This document shows, piece by piece, positions 11,780 through 22,779 of a stretch of DNA of 64,000 nt (the stretch's first letter is position 1; the number at the start of each line of letters is the position of its first letter). The notes beneath the pieces are model-generated. The model was not told where the DNA came from. It made no database searches and saw only the letters and a list, made by a program, of their open reading frames with translations. Origin of the DNA: Plazaster borealis (lineage: Eukaryota > Echinodermata > Asteroidea > Forcipulatida > Labidiasteridae); contig CM037461.1 of assembly GCA_021014325.1 (NCBI GenBank), forward strand, positions 11,189,501-11,253,500, in the 5' to 3' direction. A program made the position numbers and the translations under genes.

Positions 11780-13118
11780 CTGAAATCCCTCTAGATAACG
11801 ATTCTTGTTCTCTCCGGAGGGGGTTTGGATGAAATTTGCACAAGTTGTAGATAATATGTGTCTAAGCAAGAATCCAATTGTTCCCACGCTCAAATGTTGC
11901 ATATTAATGTGTAATTCACAGACAAAATTTCACATTTTCCAACATAAAGAAAAACATAAGAAAAACAGCGCCCTCATTTGACCAAAATAAATAGGCTTTC
12001 TCTAGCTAGTACAATTTACCCCTTAAAAATTCACATTATGATGTGGAACCCTTTATAATTTTAAAGATAATGTATGCTTACACCATTTCTAAAAGTTTGT
12101 ATGCTTATATCACTATTGGAATACTATTTTTCAACTGTGTTTATATTTGTGGTAGGAATAGGCTTTAGGCCAGTTGGTCCAATGTTGAGTTGTTGAATCT
12201 CTACACTATTTCCAGGCAATTAACAATTCAGGTATAACAAATGATACATGTGTAAATAATCTGACTGAGAGGGGGGGGTCAGTGCTGGCAAATAGATAAG
12301 CACACCATTTCATGTCGATTGTAAACTAACTGGAGTTTCTTATACACTTATAACCCCAAAAGAATGTCAAAACAGCCCTAAGAAAAAGTGACAAATTCAG
12401 ATATTTCCTTCTTGTAATTTATTGACTGTCAAATTCAACTTGCATAATCAAAAATATAAATGCATAATTAATTAAAGTATGTGTTTTGTACTTGAATTTT
12501 CCTCTCCCTAGAAATCGTTTTGTTTAGAGGATCCTACAAATGTTATCATCTGTATAAAAAAACCCTCATTCCTTTGTGCATTCAATTTTGTTCACAACAC
12601 AGCTCTGTAAGAGTTTAAAAACAGTCCCCTGTATAGATAACACATTCATAACTTACAAAAAGAAACATAATATCATGTCGAAATTGCCATAATTTATGTG
12701 CATTAAATAAGACAAAGGAATGTCCATTTAACAAATGTTAACCTTTCATTTAAACGATACAAATTGTGTGTAATGATTATTAATGAAGTGTGATAAGATT
12801 AAGAATTGAAATATAAATGCAACATTATTGTTCATTTTCAATATTTTCAATTTTGAAAAAAATACATATAGATGCTCTATAGTGGTTGTGAAAAAAATGA
12901 AACAAGTTAAAATAAGTACTTAAAATAGTGATGTTCTGGGAAAGTAGATCGGTGCTGGAGAATGATCTCAGATTAGATTACTAATTTCTAGTCAGTCAAC
13001 TTGGCCCAATTTTATAAAACCTGTATGTAGCAGAATTGTTGCTTACTGGACTGTTGTCATTTCATTTAAAAAAGCTAACCATAGTAATACTGAAAGGTTT
13101 GCACATTATTCATAGTTA
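11780..13118. other. no gene seen
   Basis: AT-rich, short frames only. No inverted repeat or protein motif noticed. Confidence 0.55.
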
Positions 13119-14296
13119 AGGGACACATTGCCTTGGAATGGGCGATTTGGGCAATAAAAAGCGTTTGAAAGCGTTCATTAATGAATATGGTTGGAAAGAT
13201 GTTTTACAAGTAGAATATACATGTAATAGTTGACACTGTCACAGAAAAATGCAAATGCTTGGATGTTATATGAATATTCATTCCTTTCCTTCAGAGATGT
13301 TGCATACATTTGTTTAAAGTTCCTTTTAACTTTGTGTAAATATTCATGAAGGGCTTGGTGCCAGGACCCAATTGGCCATGGTTGTACGGGGTCAATATTA
13401 ATTATTCATTATTCGTAAGTTTGACCCAGAGGGGATACCCCAACATGAGGAGCAGTGAACCTCAAGTTTAACCTTACAGTTAGTTTGCATAATCTGGGGG
13501 TAAGTTTACCGTAAGAAAGGATCAGGGTGTCGGCTGAGTGTACATATAAGTGTGTGTGAAGTATATGAGAAAGGATAGTGTTGAGAGAAAAGATTCAGTA
13601 GAGTCTCCTGTGGTGAAGAGTGCACGCCATTCGTTCTGCTGCTCTGATGCTAAAATATTTGTACAGATATAGGTACAAGTTGTTCCTTAAAACCAGTAAA
13701 ATTAAGGGAACATTTTCTGCAAGCCAGATTCTGTTTTGCAGCCCGATAATTATTATGTTAGTTGAGTGCTGAGGGTTTGATTTATCAACCCAAACGTTTG
13801 GACTTTGGCAATGGAGACAGGTTGGACGACAACCGTAAGTTAAATCATTTTGTTATTATTTTCATGGAAGGACAACTATAGTTGTGTTTGATTTAAGTGT
13901 AGGAAAACCTAAGTAAGGTATTGATAAGTGACATTGAGCTAATTGGAGCTGAGGTGTCTAGGGACACGGGGAAAGTAACCCACCAAGTATTAAGATCAAG
14001 GATCTTGAATGTGTGTATATATTGGAGTATAAACTCAAATTGAAGTTATTTATGAATGGTGGTCTTATATTAGCAAGTGGCCGAAATTATGGCAAAGTTT
14101 GTTTCGTATGAATTTTCAGATGGCCTTTATGAGAGTGTGAAGGGCGGGCGCAAGAAGGTGCACCCAAGTGTAATTTTCATTGGTTGTGCATCAACGAACC
14201 ACCCCTGGATGGAGTGGAAGTGAGACGGTGTAACCAGATTTGTACGGCGAGGGGGAACGTACGCCCATCATCATGGAAGCCAGATTCGCTGGATGG

Positions 14297-14378
14297 GCAA
14301 GTTTGACTATACAGCACAAGAATGAACTGTCAATAAGTTTGAGTACACACCACAAGAATGAACTGTGAACAATATTAA
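14297..14378. repeat. short tandem duplication
   Basis: 'cacaagaatgaactgt' occurs twice, about 38 bases apart, with similar flanks. Confidence 0.6.
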
Positions 14379-14682
14379 TATAATTCCCCTAGGCCAAGTA
14401 TTTTGTATCCTACTAAGGTATTGTGTTAATATGCACTTACTGAAGTACGGAGTGGTGTTATTGTGAGTAAAGTAGAGGGCGTCCCAAGGTGTGGGGACAA
14501 ACGGCAAAGGGAATCAACGAGAAGTTATTTAGTTACGTGTACATAAAGATTAATTGGTGTTGGAGTTATTTTGTTTTGTAATAAATTAGTACAGAACGCA
14601 AGAAGTTGTCAACCGCATATTATTTATTGGAGTTTGGATTCGGTAGGTGAATCGGTTTACCCTTTGTTCTGACAGACACAAA

Positions 14683-14838
14683 TATGCCTTGAAATTGTGT
14701 AGTTTTCCTTTTACTTTGTGGAATAAGACGGTCCGCCATTTTGCAGAGGCAAATTTGTAACCCAAAAAATGGTGGGCCGTGTTAGTTCACAAAGTAAAAG
14801 GAAAACCACACATTATTTGAGGCATATTTGTGGGGATC
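14683..14838. mobile_element. palindromic MITE
   Basis: Inverted arms of about 60 bp: the left arm runs through tttccttttactttgtg and the right is its complement cacaaagtaaaaggaaa. Both continue outward to tatgcctt...aggcata and inward to ccgccatttt / aaaatggtggg. Confidence 0.75.
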
Positions 14839-14865
14839 ATTATTTTTTACTTTTGAAATAATAGC

Positions 14866-15284
14866 AATAATAATTATACGCAGTTCTTATATATCGCTTT
14901 ATCTACTCCCGATGGGCGTCTCAAAGAGCTCGGTATTTGTCCTATACAAGATATGTGGAGCTACGTGTTAAAGTATGAGACCTATTCCGTTATAGCACCA
15001 TTAACGGTTTACAAGGTGCTGTGGCGCATTATGCAGCCAATCAAACCAGGAACACTGAGGCGAACCCCTTCTCTTTACGATAAGTGCACCATGTTTTTTT
15101 GAGTGCATTACACAACACACAGGACCTACGGCTTTACGCCCTATCCGAAGGACGAAGCATTAATGGTAAAGTGTCTTGCTTAAGGACACAAGTGTCACGA
15201 CCGGGACTCGAACCCGCACCCCGCTGATCAGAAACACCGGAGCTTGAGTTCGGTGCTCTTAACCGCTTGGCCACGACACGCCAT
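14866..15284 (-). mobile_element. tRNA-derived SINE
   Basis: On the minus strand the head has a pol III A box TGGCCAAGCGG (complement at 15,263-15,273) and a B box GGTTCGAGTCC (complement at 15,204-15,214), about 50 bases apart as in a tRNA. A body of about 330 bp follows, ending in ATATATAAGAACTGCG and an ATT-rich tail (about 14,866-14,890). That tail resembles ends used by L2/CR1-type LINEs. The SINE is nested in the right half of the 13.1-15.4 kb TIR element. A second, more diverged copy is at 63.27-63.59 kb. Confidence 0.85.
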
Positions 15285-15537
15285 AAAACATCATACCAAC
15301 CATATTAATTTCAAAACAAAGGTTTTTTTAAATGCTTTTTATAGCCCAAGTTGCCTAATTCAAGGCAACGTGTCTCCCTTTAAGTTTTCAATGTGACATA
15401 ACGTAGAACATGAGTGGGAAGTAATATGCATGCAAAAAGGACATCTTGATCATAACTGATACTTGTGCTTGACTGGCTGAAATAGAGCCCATGGGACTAA
15501 CTACATGAACATATACCAATGTTATGTCAGGTTGAAA

Positions 15538-15580
15538 ACTTAAAGGGAGACACATTGCCTTGGATTAGGAGCAGATGATA
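15538..15580 (+). repeat. solitary TIR end of the TTAA family
   Basis: TTAAAGGGAGACACATTGCC begins here in the same orientation as the 13,119 end. I found no matching right end downstream. Confidence 0.5.
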
Positions 15581-16138
15581 AGGTTCCCTTTCTTTTTCAA
15601 AGAAGAACTTGACCGGAGCAATCAAACTCTCTTTTTAGCAGGCTCCAAGTCCTCCTCTCTAATGTGAGAAGATTCACTGCGATCTGGTTGGAGAAAACAA
15701 ATACATAACAAAAATAAGTCCCGCTTCCATTAATACTTTTGGCACCAATGATTTTTTTAAAATGTAAACAATAATACTTTTTAATAGAGATAAACATAAC
15801 CATTGTTATGTAAGAAGGGCCAAAGTTCTAAATTGTACACTTTTCATTTTGAAACAAAAAGAAGCAAAACAAGTTTTAAAAATACAAATTTGTTCTACCC
15901 ATCGTGATTGTGCGATTGTGTATATAAACAAAACAGTTGAAACAACATGTTGAATGTTGACCAATTTATTTCTACTCACCGCCCAACTGTAGCTCTATCA
16001 ACTTAAAACGATGGAAATGTTGATAGAGAATACATAAAAGCAAGAGAAGACTTTTTGGGGGTACTGAGTGAGTCTGACTGAGGGAAATAATGCACCAGTC
16101 ACAAATGAATGTTCAAACTTGAAACAGTTTTCTAAAAT

Positions 16139-16740
16139 CTAACCTTCAGCAGCAGGCACAGGTTCCTTATCTTGCTTCTGCTTGGCAAGAGTACATGTGA
16201 GCCCGTCTTTGTTTTGTAGCATCTGTGAAATATTGGTAGCACTTCTGATGAAAACAACCATTGTTGGGTATTTGGTAGACCCAGTAACTGGGGCGCTGTA
16301 CTCGTTTTTTCGAATAGTACGACCGATAATGTCAAAATTCGAAAAAAACGAGTACAGCACCCCAGTTACTGGGTCTAGGTATTTGGGTAGTGCAGCGCAA
16401 GCTGCATCACCGCCATTCTTGCAAGAAAAACCTTGCTATTTCAGCTGATTATCCGTCAAGTTTCTTCCAAATCTGCACACACTGTTTGATTTTGTCCATG
16501 ATGTCTCCGTTATAGGTGTTAAAGCTTCATGAGTATAATACAAATAGGCATAACACCGTAAATTAGAATGCTTCTCGCTGTCTTCTTCTGCCATGATGTT
16601 GCGAACATGGCGATCAGCAGGGCAAGGTTTGTTTATGTAAAGCGCATTTTAGGGATTGGCACAATATCAACATTGCCCAACATTTTGCTCAATCTAAGAT
16701 TGAGCGCTCACTATGCGAATGCAGAATGAGCAAGCACAAT
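16139..16740 (-). pseudogene. degraded N-terminal exons of a DUF7869-associated gene (copy A)
   Basis: Two exon-like blocks lie on the minus strand. One (about 16,145-16,228) follows a TTTCACAG acceptor and ends at a GTTAGA donor, with the frame KQKQDKEPVPAAEG. The other (about 16,440-16,600) contains NLRCYAYLYYTHEALTP. Both have recognisable counterparts in opposite orientation at 59.3-59.77 kb (NLQCYGRLSNVHEALTP; AKQKRDKGPVP). A palindromic MITE (16,267-16,375) sits between the blocks. Their position downstream of the 17.2-kb exon shows this is a separate or rearranged copy. The domain is not recognised; a role as the N-terminal part of a TE gene is inferred. Confidence 0.5.
16267..16375. 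mobile_element. palindromic MITE
   Basis: The inverted arms gacccagtaactggggcg / cacccc-agttactgggtc continue through gtactcgtttttt and aaaaaaacgagtac. The total is about 109 bp with a short loop. Confidence 0.8.
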
Positions 16741-17055
16741 CTTCAAATTGTGCAAGTCCATAAATGCGCTTCGCTTCGTAGCAAGGCGTCGCTTCATCCA
16801 TCCGCACCTATCCATAAGACCAATTTTGATTGGTCAGCTCCCCTGATGAGGACTAAAATTCATTGGACAATCTACTTATGTCTGGCTCGTTCACCATACA
16901 ATTTAGGGCGATTTTTGTCTTCAAATTACGAAATAATGTGCAACATTTGTGCGCGGGAACAAGCAAAAATGGCAATTTTGTATTATTATCTTCATTTTTG
17001 AGTGGTTGCTGTGTAAACCCCCAGTTGGAGAGAACAAGCTTGCAAGATACCAGCG

Positions 17056-17195
17056 AAAGGCCCACGGTCTATTATGGTAATTATACCAAAACTAGTAAAT
17101 ACGTTTTTCATGCTAAAATTAATTTTGGGACAATGATTTACTCATTTCGCAAAAACCACATCATCTCAGCAAGAAATATTTTAAGGGAAGCTTAA
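17056..17195. repeat. right arm of an inverted-repeat pair
   Basis: The complement matches 11,600-11,775: 'ggcccacggtctat', the 'tttttcatgctaaaatta' block and 'agcaagaaatattttaaggg'. It ends 29 bases from the putative splice donor at 17,223. Confidence 0.55.
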
Positions 17196-17223
17196 ATTCC
17201 TATATTTATTTTGTTTTGCCCAC

Positions 17224-17505
17224 CCGTTGTTTCCATAGCTGGCTTGTAGTAGTCCCTCCAGATGCTGGCTTTCGAGTTCATTGATGGCAGAAGACGAAGA
17301 TCTGATCTCTTGAATCCAGAAACACAACCAGGAAGAAGAAGTGCATGTTCCTCTGCAAAATTGTGGATGAATTGGAAAACTCGTGTCGTATCCTCGAAGC
17401 TCAAAACTCTCCTACTCTCAACGACCACCAGACTTCTTACGCCGTGGAGTAAGCCCTTGCTCCCGGTACCATTGTTGCACTGCACTTCCCTTATTCTTGC
17501 TGATG
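17224..17505 (-). pseudogene. upstream exon of a DUF7869-like gene
   Basis: The minus-strand frame has VLSFEDTTRVFQFIHNFAEE, then LLPGCVSGFKRSDLRLLPS and KASIWRDYY. This matches TRFILNFAEQHSIILPG and KASVWRYY of the copy at 42 kb. An AG acceptor precedes 17,505 and a GG/GTGGGC donor ends the exon. The first third lies in another frame, where QQWYREQGLTPRRKKSGG is readable and corresponds to YPRKKKSGG in the 42-kb copy. So a frameshift lies near 17,410-17,420. In this copy the two parts are one exon, whereas at 42 kb an intron separates them. The gene is broken unless the shift is an assembly error. Confidence 0.7.
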
Positions 17506-17579
17506 CTAAAATAAGTATACAAATAAGACAATTTTTTGGCTTTTTTAACAGGTTTTTTTTCTTCATCAATTCCAAAATA

Positions 17580-18190
17580 CATCATAAAGTGTCACCTCAC
17601 ATTCACAGAGCAATTTTTTGTAGAAAATATCACATTGTACTCTCGCATGAAGGAAACGAAAGGTCTTGGAGCAAACCCTCTTGCTTCTGACGTAGTGGAC
17701 ACTATGGGTTCTCTTGCGCTCGCTCTTTACTAACATCGTTGGGCTTGAAGTAGGATACTGTTTCGCTCATGTTCATCAAAGTATGAAAGATCCCCACCAG
17801 TATCAGGTCTTTTTCTCCTGAACAAACATGAGCCAATAAGCCAATAATGAGCCAAACATATGAAGCATTATGTTACTTTAGGGAAGTTAAACGATGAAGA
17901 TTTAAAAAAGGAGGAAACAAACTATTACTGTAATAATCGAATAGACACTTGACTTAGGCCTCATTATACTGATATAGGGATACTCACAATTCATAAACTG
18001 CTTAAAAACGATCATCTACGAGTACGAGGTTGTTTCTTATCGTCTCTGTCAGTGTCACCTCTACTCCACTACTACTACTAGTGTTTAGTGGCGGCACTAT
18101 AGCACACTGCACTAGTTTGTATTGAGTAGTATAGCAAAACAAACACATAAATCTAAGTAGTTATAGAAAAATCACTTAAAAGTTTGACAG
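17580..18190. other. no gene seen
   Basis: No motif or repeat recognised apart from a short tact-rich run near 18,065. Confidence 0.5.
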
Positions 18191-18192
18191 AT

Positions 18193-18305
18193 ATAAGCCC
18201 GGTTCACACTTCCTGCGAATGCGAATTTGACTTGAATTTGACGTCACAACTCCTGCTAACGTTCGTATCACATTTGCATTCGCAGGAAGTATGAACTGGG
18301 CTATA
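18193..18305. mobile_element. MITE, about 110 bp
   Basis: The left end AGCCCGGTTCACACTTCCTG and the inverted right end (complement AGCCCAGTTCATACTTCCTG) continue into GCGAATGCGAA / GCGAATGCAAA. ATA or TATA flanks both ends, possibly the target duplication. Confidence 0.8.
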
Positions 18306-18978
18306 AGCTCTTTTTATTTTATTGGCCCAATGACAAACAAAACCACGGCACTAAAGTAAAGAACATTAATACGTTATTGTAAAATGCACCATTATTATTT
18401 TTAAAATTAAACTAGTTGTAGTAGGCCCCCCCTATTGAATTATTATTTTTATTACTGCCCATTGCATAAGTCATAAGAATAGATCGACACTGAGATTGGA
18501 ATGGTACTGTCGAGTCATCATTACTCTGTTTAGGGATGTTACAAAATTTTGAGATGTTAAAAATCAAGCTTGTAATTCATTCCATCAGATAAAGCATGAA
18601 AAGACCTTTAATTTGATACATAACTCACTTTCATATCATCAGTATTAATGAAGTTATGGTAATTTTTGTTGTCGGAAATTAGCATATTCCTCCCTATTGG
18701 TTTCCATTGACTTAAAACAAAAGCTGTGATCGAGAACGGTAAATTTAATGACAAAAAAGCCCATAACTTTCTTAAAAATTAAGAGAACTAAATGAAATTT
18801 ACAGTGATTATAGATTATGGTCATTCTGAAAAAGCTACAACACATCTTTTAATTTGGATGACCTGAAATTAAATTATACTTAGTTTATTACCTAATTACA
18901 TTTAACCGATGTGACAGAAATGTAATAAATACCCAGTCTGCCTTGAAAATTCAAAAATAAGATGTTCTTTACATGTAA

Positions 18979-19559
18979 GACCAGGGGTGGATTGCAATAA
19001 AATGGTCTTAGCCAGTGGTCTAAGACCAGTCAGTTACAGCCAGCTATCTGCCTTAGACGGTCTTAGCTTAGTCAGTCGTTAAGCCTGTTGCAATAAGCCG
19101 GTCTTAGATAAGTCAGTGAGCAGTAGTGAAATACATGTACGAACAAGCATTCCTACAAGCTTGGTTTAGTTACGATGACCGCCATTGTCCATTACACACT
19201 GAGACAGTGACAATGGCTTTGAAAGGTAAACAAAGATCAAACATTAGGCAACAATGGAGGGAAAACAAAAGGCCTGGGACAAAATTACAGACCCAGTAAA
19301 CACTAACAATATATAATCTCGTCATAGGGCTCTTTGCATGAAATCATTAACAACTAACAGATGTAGCGCCATGTTTAAAAACAGCAAAGACCGCTCATAG
19401 CCAGCTCAGCGCAGGCTTAAGATTTAAGACTGACTTAAAACTATAGACTGTGGTATTGCAATCAGTCTATAATTAAAGACTGTCTAAGCACGTCTCAAGT
19501 TAGCCGGCTATAGCACATAGACTGGTTTAAGACCACTTGGTGCAATCCGCCCCAGGACT
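18979..19559. mobile_element. Harbinger-like MITE, about 580 bp
   Basis: The ends GACCAGGGGTGGATTGCA and (complement of right) AGTCCTGGGGCGGATTGCAC are inverted, with subterminal repeats of GGTCTTA / TAAGACC. TAA flanks both sides (18,976-18,978 and 19,560-19,562), as expected for PIF/Harbinger 3-bp duplications. No transposase inside. Confidence 0.65.
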
Positions 19560-19695
19560 TAAACACTATTGTATTATAGGCTGAAGCAGGTAAAGAAATT
19601 AAATTTTTGTTAATTATTTGACAATTAATCATTGCATTTGCAGTTGATAGTTAATGAGTTCTTTATTTGTTCTTCCCACTGTTTTTCTATCTTAC

Positions 19696-21495
19696 CTAGA
19701 TACAGACAGTTTGAATTTGTAGCAAAAGACCAAGTCACCATGGAGAATATCAGCTGCTAGCTGGTACATTGGCATATCATAATCAGTAGAATCATCAAAA
19801 TCTTCAGACTGTGACCAATAAGCAACTCTGTACACCTTGTTTTTCTTCAATTTCTTGATTTTGGCATTGTATACCACATGTTTTTGCTCTTCAAACCACG
19901 CATGACATGCTTTTCTGCCCACTACTGTCCCATCAAGAATGTCCTGTAGATCATCACATTTGGAATAGTCTAAATCTGGATAATCTTTGCGAATACTGTC
20001 TAAATCTGGATAATCTTTGCGAATACTGTCTAAATCAGTCTCTTTTCAATTTTGTTTCTATTTTTTTCCTTTCTTTCGTGTCCCGAGCATGCTCCTTGTC
20101 TTTCTGTCGCTTGATGATTTCTGCTCTCAATTCCTTTTGTTTTTTCTTTCGTCTGTTCCTGTGTACTCTCCCCAATTTCACTGCTTTACGGAGCACCTCC
20201 TCCCTACGTTTCTCCTCCAGATTATCAAGGAAGTTGACAGTTTTATTCTTGCAGGCCCGCATCCTACATGACAAATAACACATGGTGGCATTTGGAGATT
20301 TCTGTTTCGATGCACTGAACATTCCCATGATTTCCTCCGCGTCAATGTTGTGACTTCTTGCAGAGGCAGTCTCCTCCTTCAGTTTCTCAGTTACATCAAG
20401 ATCGAAGTATTTACTATATTGCCTTTCCAACACAGTGATGACAGCTTGAAGACAACTCCTCATCATTGAACAATGGATCTACTTCAACGTGGCATCAAGA
20501 TTCACCTCCTCACGAAAAAAATCTTCCCTTGCCAGTATCAAGTTCTCTGGATTTTCTGTGGCTTCTTTTAGAGCAGCAATCACCCCTTTAACCACTTCGA
20601 TGCCATCAACATGGTTGATCTGCTTCTGGCTTGAAGTGTAGAAACGCTTCATCCAAGGCCCAGTCAGATATTTGCCAATTAAGCCCAATATCTGAAGTTC
20701 TACTTTTGCTGCACTCTGGGTAAAGTCATGGAGGATGGCGCTTCTCAACCCCCCACAGGATGTTCCGCAATTCAGCAGGGTTACAAAGTTATCATAATGT
20801 TCTATGAGCTTGCCACTAATATGGAAAAGTACATGTAATCTGTTGCCGCGGTACCGTGGGAGGACACCTCGGGGGATGTTCCTGTCATCCAAAAATGCAA
20901 CAAATCCTCTTGGGTCCCCCTTTCCGTTCTTGTACCTAAGCTTGTTCATCTGCAGTATAATATTTCCTGCCTGACAGTCCTTCCCAAAGACTTTACCTCT
21001 GGATTCTTTGTGCTTTTTTAGGGCTGAGCGAACTGACATTGCAATAGAGTCAAGAGGATGCAAGTGGCAGTAAAGCTCGTTTAAAGATTTACCCCATTCA
21101 CTGTTCACAATCCTAATAGCGGCATGATTAGATGCACACCTGTCACTCATTGTGTTTGTTATGTTGCCTATCATCTTTTGCCTGGTGTCTTGGTAACTAG
21201 CTTGCTCATTAAAATAAATGTAAGTCTCACACAAATTGTCAACAGTATTGCAAATACTGCTGCAGCTAGAAATTCATCTTTTGAAGTGAAATGTATACTG
21301 TTAATATGGATCTCTTCTTGGGTGGTTGCATCGAAACCAACAGTCAAATCCTTTGTTCCTAGGATCATCTCTGCTGTCTGCAACTCGGCAACAGCTCCCA
21401 ATTCTTGAGCCATGAGTTCAACGGCACTACGCTGAGGCACACTATCAAGATCCAGTCCACTCCTCTTATGCAACTGCCCCATCAGGATCGGAATG
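19696..21495 (-). pseudogene. uncharacterised metazoan family gene, 3' coding block (frameshifted)
   Basis: Four minus-strand frames line up as one decayed coding block. 21,171-21,495 contains MGQLHKRSGLDLDSVPQRSA and TVGFDATTQEEIHINSIHF. 20,479-21,234 contains NTMSDRCASNHAAIRIVN, CHLHPLD and RGNRLHVLFHISGKL. 20,035-20,466 contains ARSHNIDAEEIMGMFSASKQ and a Lys/Arg-rich helix. 19,692-20,030 contains HAWFEEQKHVVYNAKIKK and ends YQLAADILHGDLVFCYKF. Breaks: a shift near 21,265, an in-frame TAG at 20,479-20,481, and a shift near 20,035. A GTAAGA donor follows 19,696. I recall the pattern (conserved FDATT, MSDR, GNR..LF) from uncharacterised cnidarian, echinoderm and chordate proteins. A nuclease/transposase-like role is only a guess. 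Confidence 0.6.
19970..20035. repeat. 30-bp in-frame tandem duplication
   Basis: taaatctggataatctttgc + gaatactgtc occurs twice back to back inside the coding block, giving a duplicated ten-residue unit (DLDSIRKDYP on the minus strand). Confidence 0.9.
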
Positions 21496-21570
21496 TTTGC
21501 TGTGGGAGTTTAATTTACAATACAGTCAAATACACGCATCCTTGTTGTTGATGAGTAAGTCTTGTTAAAC

Positions 21571-22524
21571 CTTTGACTTTATGTTACTGGCAGCCTCCAG
21601 AGTTTCCACTGCTTCTTTTAGGACAAGGTGGTCAAACTCAAGACATCTAACATCCTCTTCCCTGTCCTTTAGTTTTTCTTTAACTTTTCTGTATTGGTGA
21701 AAAGAAACTTTTTTCTTCTTCTTAGTGCCCTGTAACTTGAGCAATTGTCTGTGTGCTTTTTTAAGTTTCGAGAGCTCGGCCTTGGTCTCATCAAGCTCTC
21801 GTGTCAAAGATTTCTTACATAATTTTGTTTTGAGTTCATGAATTTTTTTGTCCTTCAAATCTATTTGGTGTTGCTTTCTCTTTAAGGCTTGATTAACTAC
21901 ACGTTTAGGAGTTTTCAACTGTGTCCTTAATTCACTGATCTGTGTGCGATACTTTTGTACAAGAGTGGCCTTGGATGTAGACAGAAAGTGAAGCCTTTTC
22001 TTTAGTTTCTTTTTCCTTGGTGTAACAAATCCTGTGCTATCTCTTGTTGAAATACTTGATGTAGATGACATTGGTTCAGGAGAGGCAGCAACTGTCTTTG
22101 GCGTTGCTAGATTCAAGGATTCAGGATCAGGAGCACCAGGTGGTGGAATGTCATCTGACAAAATGTCTTGACTGCCTTCTGGAGTTTTAAAAGTTTCATC
22201 ACAAATCTTCATAAATGTTTCAAGTTCCTTGGGATTTCTAAGTCTATTAAACTTATGAAAAGTCCTGTTAACGAGAATCTTCACACTTGAGTTAACAGCA
22301 GCAGATGAATATCTTTCTGCACCCGACAAAGAAAAACGTGAACTCAGCTGTCTCTCAGTTTCAGTCCGGCTTTTTCCAAATGAAGTATACAAGTACAAGA
22401 TGTGTCCATTTTTAAAATCCCTCTTAAACTCGGGCATGACAGAGAAATTTACTTCAAGGTGAGATCTAGCTATGCCAGGCTTAGCATTTTGATTGATCGT
22501 TTTACATTTCTCCTTCGGAGGCAT
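21571..22524 (-). CDS. coiled-coil N-terminal exon of the same uncharacterised gene
   Basis: A TTTTTCAG acceptor ends directly at ATG (22,522-22,524), and a frame of 317 residues follows (MPPKEKCKTINQNAKPG...). It has a basic N-terminus, a Ser/Pro-rich linker with TPRKKKLKKRLHFLS, and a long Lys/Glu/Leu-rich coiled coil (about the last 130 residues) ending at a possible GTTTAA donor. The upstream frame extension to 22,668 is probably intron. Its place just 5' of the 19.7-21.5 kb block and the same strand suggest one gene, but I could not make the splice phases match. It looks like a nucleic-acid-binding or oligomerising region; the function is unknown. Confidence 0.6.
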
Positions 22525-22590
22525 CTGAAAAATGTATTGAAAAAATGAAAAACAATAGCATCTGAAAAATGTACTAAAAAAGTGAAAAAC
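22521..22590. repeat. tandem duplication over a splice site
   Basis: 'gcatctgaaaaatgta' with 'aaaaa.tgaaaaac' occurs twice, about 38 bases apart, duplicating the acceptor and ATG context. Confidence 0.75.
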
Positions 22591-22779
22591 TATAGTGTAT
22601 GTTATCTGTATATTATACACAGATTTGAATAAAACAAGCAGACAAATTATATTTTGATTGATTGTCACAGCCTCTGAAAACTGTTTTTATTTCCAAACAA
22701 AAATTGTGGAGGATGCCGAAAAATTGTATGGCTATCCATTAACACAAAAAACGGCTTGGGAGCTGACCCCCACCATTGT

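Larger units (their letters stand above)
13119..15382. mobile_element. TTAA-bounded TIR element, non-autonomous
   Basis: The left end TTAAGGGACACATTGCCTTG (about 13,119) and the inverted right end (about 15,350-15,383, complement TTAAAGGGAGACACGTTGCC) continue in parallel for about 100 bases: both arms run on through 'TTGGGC.ATAAAAAGC' to 'ATATGGTTGG.A.GATGTTTTA'. TTAA lies at both outer ends, as with piggyBac-type insertion. There is no transposase inside. A third end of the same family starts at 15,538. Confidence 0.6.
11097..17223 (-). other. apparent 6.1-kb intron loaded with mobile elements
   Basis: GT at 17,222-17,223 and AG at 11,097-11,098 (minus strand) bound this interval. The flanking exon phases match: one base on the 5' side plus two on the 3' side complete a Gly codon. 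The homologous copy at 42 kb has no intron here. Inside lie an inverted-repeat pair (11.54 and 17.19 kb), a TIR element with a nested SINE, palindromic MITEs, and separate exon-like fragments at 16.1-16.7 kb. Confidence 0.45.

Noticed and set aside
15193..15282. Possible functional tRNA gene
   Set aside because: A and B boxes are present, but a SINE body and tail follow and the same unit recurs at 63.3 kb; it is a SINE head.
17262..17690. 142-codon plus-strand frame
   Set aside because: Antisense to the DUF7869-like exon, whose splice sites and homology support the minus strand.
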